Origin: Isoetes taiwanensis
Lineage: Eukaryota > Streptophyta > Lycopodiopsida > Isoetales > Isoetaceae
Direction of reading: 5' to 3'
NCBI GenBank assembly: GCA_021234155.1
Contig: JAJEKV010000067.1
Span: 2,648,091-2,712,090 of the forward strand
Length of the DNA: 64,000 nt
A program made the position numbers and the translations under genes. The notes beneath the pieces are model-generated. The model ran no database searches. It saw only the letters and a program-made list of their open reading frames with translations, and was not told the origin of the DNA. Of the stretch, positions 57,941 through 64,000 are shown in pieces (position 1 is the stretch's first letter; each line of letters opens with the position of its first letter).

Positions 57941-58367
57941 ATGTGTTCTTTTAATGCATTATTAGCAACGTAGCACATGTTTTAAAGATATGAGGTGGTT
58001 CTAATTTGTCTTTTATATGTCTACAATTTATTAGTTGCAGATTTCTCCATTCGTATCTAGAATGCATCCTCCTAAGATTGTCATGTGTGTGCAAATTTGA
58101 CCATTTAGAGAAGTTCCTTGCAATGTCTGAAGAATGTTGATCCAAATTCCATCGTGCGAAAGTCATGAAATTTGAATCGACCATGTTAAACCAATATGCC
58201 TTTGAATAGTTGCTTGGCATATGGCGAATCTTAAGGAATCTAGGTGAATCTTTATACAATATTAATTTCTCAAATTTAAGGCTTGAAGTAGACACCACAA
58301 ACTGCACACTGCTCCTATATAGTAATGTCAATCCCTATACTCACTCAAATGGCCATGTGCAGTGTAA

Positions 58368-58953
58368 GAAATTACCAATTCCAGCAATTTTGAAGTTTCC
58401 AAAAGGAGGACCATTATGGAATATGAAACAAGCTTTTAGCACGACACTTCCTACAACATTGGATCATTTTTATTCCATAGATTGAGAAGTTCTAATAAAC
58501 AATGGTCAACTTCTAACTGCTAGGGGCTGAGTGACGGCATGGTTAATGTTTTCACAAGGGAATTATAAGTGCGATTTGTAATGCCACACGGCAATTTCGA
58601 TTCCAAGGTGGTCATTGAATGGCTATCAAACAAGGGATTTAACTTAAAACTTCATGCCTTAGTTTAGATGCATACTGCCATTTGTGCAACAACACAATTG
58701 AGATAATTAGTGATGATATAATTAGAGATATGCATTAGAGACACTAATGAATTCACGTTCTGATGACAATAAATTCGTGGATCATGATATTTGACTTGAA
58801 CAATAAGATTTTTGGGTTTTACCCATGACTTCCACTATTATATTAATTTACTGTAGCTTAATTCTTGACACTGAACTTTAGATATTGATATGTTTAAGCT
58901 TGGATTTTATTTCCCTATCTTTGTAAACCATAGGTGATAGACCCATTTATAGT
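58368..58953 (-). mobile_element. R2 repeat copy
   Basis: TACCAATTCCAGCAATTTTG, AAGTTTCCAAAAGGAGGACC, AGAAGTTCTAATAAACAATG, GTCATTGAATGGCTATC, AACTTAAAACTTCATGCC and the terminus CCATTTATAGTACAAAGACT. This is the longest copy. The TA array is missing, and R1 follows directly. Confidence 0.75.
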
Positions 58954-58959
58954 ACAAAG

Positions 58960-59220
58960 ACTAGAGATTTTGGTGTCGCCGTCGCAGCCGTCCATTTTTT
59001 GAGATCAACGGTTGAGATGAAAACATGCCAAACCACCCCAAGCACCCCCCTAATTTGGGGCTTTTAGTCTGGACCATCGGATTTAGGGATTTGATCTAGG
59101 CCATCCATAAAAAAATTAATGATATTAAATGCCACCATAAATGGCCCCTTATTTGGGGCTTTTGATCTAGGCCCTTGGATTTAGGAGTTTGATCTTGGCC
59201 GTTCATACAAAGGTCTATGA
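58960..59220 (+). mobile_element. R1 repeat copy C, fused to R2 without (TA)n
   Basis: AGAGATTTTGGTGTCGCCG follows the R2 terminus immediately. It has CATGCCAAACCACCCC and then two successive TTTGGGGCTTTT segments (59053 and 59151), each followed by a GGATTTAGG(G/A)(A/G)TTTGATCT version. Confidence 0.75.
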
Positions 59221-61640
59221 AATTAATGCTATCCTAAGAAGTGGCGACATGTTATACGTTGTTTCCCTAGTTTATCCCAAAGGTTTTAATGGTGGCGTGC
59301 CAAATTTTCGTGTCCCATAAGCTAATGATGAGGTGGCAATGCACATTTTTTGCTAACACATTTACGGTGGCAATGCACCGTCTATCTGCCGAAATTGCAT
59401 CTTGACATTCCGCCTTTTTCTTCAAGGCCGCTTTGGGGCGTGCATTTTGAGGTTTTGCCGCCAGCAAAAAAGTCGGGCGCCTGCCATATTTTTGTTGGGG
59501 TTCTTTAGTTACTTTTTTTTTTCTTTCGTTTGTGGAAGAGCAGTCGGGAGTTCATCGCCAAATCCCTTCGGCTTGCAATGCATCAGTCGCCCGCTTCAAT
59601 ATTGGGCAAGCTGCAGAGATGGACTATTTCCTTGAAACGGTCTTCATTTGTGCTCCATGCTCGCTTCCTGCGATCTTTGCTTGGGTAAGTTTCACATAAT
59701 AATCCTTTTTTGCTTTCGACCTGTGCATTCAATCTTTGCTTGGGCTAGGCAGTGGGTTTTTACGAGGAGCTGGAGCATCTGCAAGAATGTAACGACCCTT
59801 GGCCCCTGTACAGTCGATTGGAGTCCTCCTAGAACCACCACGTAAGTGTTCTGCATAAAAAATGGCTTTTGTAAAGTGGGATTTTATCTAGATTGCTGCA
59901 TTGTGCTTCAGATTTGGGTTTTCCCTTTACTCCAGTGGGGATGAATGGCCGATGTAAGAGTTTATTCCATTGTGTAAGAGTTTCACTAAGAATCCTTGAA
60001 ATTTTTGTGAGATCGTTCAAGCTTCTTCTTTAAAGGTAAAGCTTTTCTGTCCAAGCTGTGTTGGGAGGTCTTGCTTCAAGCTTTTTCTCTGAGATTTTGA
60101 TATGTTTCTTATGATGTTCTTCTTCTCTCTTGGCAGTCGTTTTCCTAAACGGTCGGCGGGGTAAAAGCTACAGGTTATCCTTGGCCGTTGGCTACACGAG
60201 TGGATTACTCTCTGAGTCTAATTTCGAAACAGGTGTGAAGGTTAATTTTGTTATTGCTAATGGCGGAACAAGCTTCTGCACTTTTGATGCTCTGACGAGT
60301 AAAAAGATTTGTGTTCTGCAGGTATTTTGACAGAAGTTGTCCGCATCACAATAGTTCTTATTGCAAGCAGAACTATTTTGCAGTTTGTAGGAGGCTCAGA
60401 TCCTTTTGGTTGGCTTAAGGGCATGTCTTGCATTTTCCTGTATGTGGCTGCTAAAACAAGGTCCATCATCACAATCTGCTGTTTTATTTTCATGCCAGTT
60501 TCTTCTTGTGTTTTCTGTATTGTGCATATTTATTGGTTTTAGATTTGGGTCCTTTGGTTGCACCAAACGTACAGTAAGGGCATAGCGAACCACTCAAGAT
60601 CCGGGGATAACTGAGGTTGTTGTGGGCTTTCCTCTGCAAATCCGACCTTAGGTAGAAGACTGCCCAAGTATTTACTTGCTTTGCCATTTAAACCTTCCTT
60701 CTTTTTTCGGCAGGAGTTTTCTCTGTGTGTTCAATGGAGCTTATTCCTTTGTAGGGCTGGCAGCAGCAGCAGCAGGTAAATATCTTACCATTTCTCTATC
60801 TTTGTTTATCCCTCTGTCGTTTCAAGAGAAAAACACGTATTCTGCATGAGTTTTTCTGAGTCTGGACGAAATATCATTGTCATTTTAAAATTTGTTTGCA
60901 AACTGTGTACAATGGCGATTGGAAGCCTACTGGACTTGAGTATTTAAACCAGTGCTCCATGGCATTTCCGTGAAACAAAGAATCACAAAGTCTGGGTTGG
61001 CTCTTTCCATGTTTTCAAATGCACTTGCTTCTGTTATAACACGAAATGGAATGAATAAATACTTCCACGGATTTGCAGTGAATGACAGATGTATCCAGTA
61101 GCAGAATATGGTCTTAGAATGTATGCCAAACAATAGGAACTCTTGCACTGATATCCAACGTACTATTTTACTCGGATGCAGTTGTGTGTTAACATGGCTT
61201 ACCATAACAACGGAGTTCTCCCCACAGAGATAAGTTAGTTTGAAATTCAGTCTCTGGCAAAACCCATCTGTAAAAAAATAAAACATAGGCCTGTCGTGGC
61301 AGTAAAAATCCCTGTTCCGGCATGAGAAATCAGGTATGCGTTTGTAACTATTCAGATTTTTCATTTTGAGACTTGGCAATTTTTGAGTCTTGCCTTTATT
61401 TATAACTGGCAAGTTATTTGATGTAAATAGTTCTAATTTAACCCATGGTTTTTTGCTGTATGCAGGTATCTGAGACCATTTACTTTCAGACTACCTTTCT
61501 GTGGTTTCTGGTTGTTTACTTGCAGGCTTGAAAAGGTATTTACGATTCTGTACCGAGACTTTTTTTGTCTCTTCATATGGTTTACATTTTTAAGGAAAAA
61601 CAATGTGTTCATTGTGCATATTCGATCTTCTTTTTACCAG
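59221..61640. other. Exon-like pieces possibly upstream of the URB2-type exons
   Basis: 59536-59690 is CG-containing, open in more than one frame and ends at a GTAAGT donor. 60138-60321 (FLNGRRGKSYRLSLAVGYTS...) lies between a GGCAG acceptor and CTGCAG/GTATTT. 60330-60460 reads VVRITIVLIASRTILQFVGG. 60717-60776 ends in (CAG)n/GTAAA. They could be exons of one plus-strand gene, but I cannot match them to URB2 and they are unidentified. Confidence 0.35.
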
Positions 61641-61922
61641 GGAAGTTGAAAGGGAATTGCAGCCAGGGGCTTTCACGCTAGTTGATGCATGTTCGCCATC
61701 CGAACTACAGCAGCTACATGCTTCTATTGGTGGTACGAGGTTTGTTTTTCAAACAGGTTTGAAGCCCTACTTACTCTTTATCCACTAATTTATGTATCTT
61801 GCGTGAAGGGCGATCACGATCTAATTTCATTGCATTATCGCCGTGATTATGAAAGCAAATTCAAGTATCTTTGGGAAGATATAAACAACAATGTTGTAAA
61901 TATCAGATTTTTTGCAAGTTGA
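61641..61922 (+). CDS. C-terminal exons of a URB2/NPA2-type protein
   Basis: Exon 61641-61732 follows a TTTTTACCAG acceptor and reads EVERELQPGAFTLVDACSPS, ELQQLHASIG. A second block from 61809, after GTGAAG, reads GDHDLISLHYRRDYESKFKY, LWED and ends at TGA 61922. (L/R)PG.(Y/F).L.DACS..(D/E)LQ.LH followed by L..DY...FKY.G is the signature of the Urb2/Npa2 C-terminal domain; that nucleolar protein acts in 60S subunit assembly and 27S pre-rRNA processing. With the obvious GTACGA donor the join is off by one base, so either another border is used or the copy is broken. Upstream exons are not identified, so this may be a gene end or a captured 3' fragment. Confidence 0.65.
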
Positions 61923-62853
61923 GATCAATTCGCGGAACTAAGCAAAGACTAGCGGGGAGTTTCATATGGAAAGTCTCTCGAAATTCCGCAGATCTCTATG
62001 AGAATCAAGCCATGAACTTCTATAATTACACTTGTAGAATCCTCGCTTACGTTCATGGAGGTTCTTACAAAGGAATTCAAAGGAATTGACAAAGGATAGA
62101 ATGTGCACGACCCTGCCGCCACATGCATCTTCTTTGTATCTTGTGGTTATTCATCTTTCCGGGTGAATCTGCCCCAATTTGCCCTTAAAATCATATTCAC
62201 TATATTCTTTGGATCAGCAAATTGCTTGAACAACGTATAGCATAAGCTTATCAAACACGCCGCCACCATAATCTATGCATATGTGTTGTCACGAAGAAGT
62301 CCTCGATATGCGAGCCACTCTCAAATTCAAATCATATTGAGTGGTTGGTTATTCATTAAATGGAACTTTTCTATTGCATCCAAAGACCTGGCAGCATCCG
62401 TACAAGTAACATGCCCGGCCATTTGCAAGGAAGTTGGGAAGCGGCTATTGACAATAGACAAATCAACGATTTTGCCCTTCAACTTTATGCGTTTTGTGGC
62501 CACGGTAATTGCAGCCACAGTAATAGGGCTTTTGCCCTTTGTAAAGATGACAGGTTTCTTTTCCTTCATCACAATATCAAGGACGCATGATTTAGATTTT
62601 TTGAAAATAGCCTTTTCAACTCTCCATATGCCCGAAAACCAACAATAATAGCAATGGTTAATAAAAGGTTGTTACCTTCTGATGGTGCCACATTGTTTAA
62701 TGTCAAAATGTTAGGCATGGTAAAGAATGCATAAAGTTTACATTATATATTAGGGCTTTACGAAAATGTATAGGGGAATGATAAAGGGCCACCGCAATGA
62801 CGACGATCGAGAAACGCGTCTGCCATTGTTCGGATAAAAGAGCTCCCTTTTTC
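61923..62853. other. No gene recognised
   Basis: Would include the 3' UTR of the URB2-type gene. The frames at 62283-62648 and 62327-62572 overlap on opposite strands, without motifs. Confidence 0.4.
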
Positions 62854-64000
62854 ATTCCCCTACAATATAGAAGACGTGGAGGGATTTTCGCATAGTGGAT
62901 TCAAACAAGCATCTCTAGACGTGCTCCCTTCTTCATTCCCCTACAATATAGAAGATGTGGAGGGATTTTTGTCATTCCCCTACAATATAGAAGATGTGGA
63001 GGGATTTTTGTATCAATGGATCCAAACAGGCACCTCTTGAGTTTTCTGTTCCAATTATTTACCACTTATTTACTTTAGGTCTTCAATACTGCATTTAAAC
63101 CTTGAATACTGCAAATTCTGAATGCAAATTGACGGATTTCTTCGGAAACCCCCTGCTGCGATAGCAAAGGTCCACCAAGAATGAAGAGGACGATTGGATT
63201 TGTGGAGAATTTGCATATACCCAAATGCTTACACTCGCCTTTCAATACCTACTCTGCTTAACATGTGAAGACACTCGCCACATTGTGGGTTAACCATAAC
63301 CAAGGTTTTTTCTTAGGGAATGCCATAGTGCTAGGTTCTATCAAGGGTTTTCTTAGGGAATGCCATAGTGCTAGGTTCTATATGTTGAACATGCAACACA
63401 TTCACGACTATGCTCTATCTAGCAAAATATTGTATCATAAATGTTGGGGAATATTACTACAGTTGTCCGATGTCCAGAAATTTTTTCCTTATCCAGAAAT
63501 TTTTTCCTTATATTTAAGTTTTTTCAAAATAACAAAACTCAGATATAGATAAATTACGCAAACTTTGCCATGTGCAATCTAAAACATTAAATTCCCTTGT
63601 GTCCTAACTTTTAAAATTCACCATGCGTGTCCCAAATTTAGAGCTTGATCTGAACACCATATGAACTGCATCTATATTTATTGTGACATTCTTTTTGAGA
63701 CCCTCAGATCTATAACAATATTTATACATTTACTCACATGCATAGAAACCTATTAGAATTTTTAACTCGCCATCAAAGTGTATCTGGATAAGGGTATCTA
63801 GGAGAACTTATATGGAGTCTTAGGGAATTTAAAAGGATCTTCAGGAGAATCTTAACAAAATCTTGAAGAACAAATGGAATCTTCACTTGGCCTTGGAGAT
63901 TGGAGGGAATCTTTGTCGAATCTAGGCAAATCATTGTGGAATTTTGAGGAATCTAAAGGGATCTTTAGCAGATCTAGGAGAATTCAAGGAATCTATGGGA
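62854..64000. repeat. Right copy of the long direct duplication
   Basis: From 62878 it matches 1-1122 at about 99 percent by eye. The extra ATTCCCCTACAATATAGAAG at 62854 is a further tandem unit and shows that the match would extend to the left of the window start. It continues past 64000. Confidence 0.9.

Noticed and set aside
1-64000. The two end copies as LTRs of one giant retrotransposon
   Set aside because: The internal 62 kb has no single coherent gag-pol, holds other elements and gene fragments, and the repeat edges lie outside the window.

Overview
The window is nuclear DNA of a land plant. The supporting signs are GT-AG introns, long AT-rich non-coding stretches with (TA)n arrays, a decayed zeaxanthin epoxidase gene, a decayed fragment of plastid-type 23S rRNA gene, plant-style telo-box (AACCCTA) promoter elements, and SINE, LINE, Ty3/gypsy and Penelope-like retroelement remains. 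The lineage cannot be fixed from the sequence. The mix of a Penelope-like reverse transcriptase without an endonuclease domain and heavy gene-fragment debris would suit a large genome of a non-seed plant (fern, lycophyte or bryophyte), but that is inference. There are no bacterial-type operons. Most open frames in the window are noise; the annotation rests on protein motifs, splice-phase agreement, target-site duplications and repeat comparison.

Layout. 1-1122 and 62878-64000 are nearly identical direct copies that run off both ends of the window. 1.5-1.85 kb: (TA)n plus a repeat-family copy (R1). 2.1-3.0 kb: exons of a WD40 protein, broken by two single-base losses. 8.2-9.4 kb: (TA)n-anchored repeats and the plastid 23S fragment. 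10.7-12.6 kb: duplicated intronic blocks and a minus-strand two-exon gene end. 13.5-14.3 kb: an R1/R2 repeat cluster. 15.6-18.2 kb: minus-strand fragments of a YchF-type GTPase and of zeaxanthin epoxidase. 19.0-21 kb: R1 repeat and a decayed Ty3/gypsy element. 24.5-25.2 kb: an intact single-exon Cys/His-rich protein gene with a TATA box. 25.8-27.15 kb: LINE 3' end and a fold-back element. 32-38.8 kb: minus-strand accessory block with a 695-residue Penelope-like reverse transcriptase, an upstream 140-residue frame and, downstream, the 5' end of a separate spliced gene with an SAP/HeH-like motif. 44.0-45.4 kb: inverted R2 repeats around (TA)n, with a SINE carrying a perfect 20-bp target duplication and a second retroinsertion. 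49.2-50.2 and 53.7-55.2 kb: local triplications. 51.8-52.5 kb: two R1 copies end to end. 58.4-59.2 kb: R2 and R1 fused. 61.6-61.9 kb: last exons of a URB2/NPA2-type ribosome biogenesis gene.

Two themes tie the window together. First, at least three repeat families (called R1, R2 and R3 here) end in or abut (TA)n arrays, as expected of short elements that insert into TA microsatellites. Second, short direct duplications of 7 to about 500 bp are scattered everywhere, some inside former coding exons where they caused the break. The two best leads for something new are the intact Penelope-like reverse transcriptase locus and the TA-anchored repeat system.
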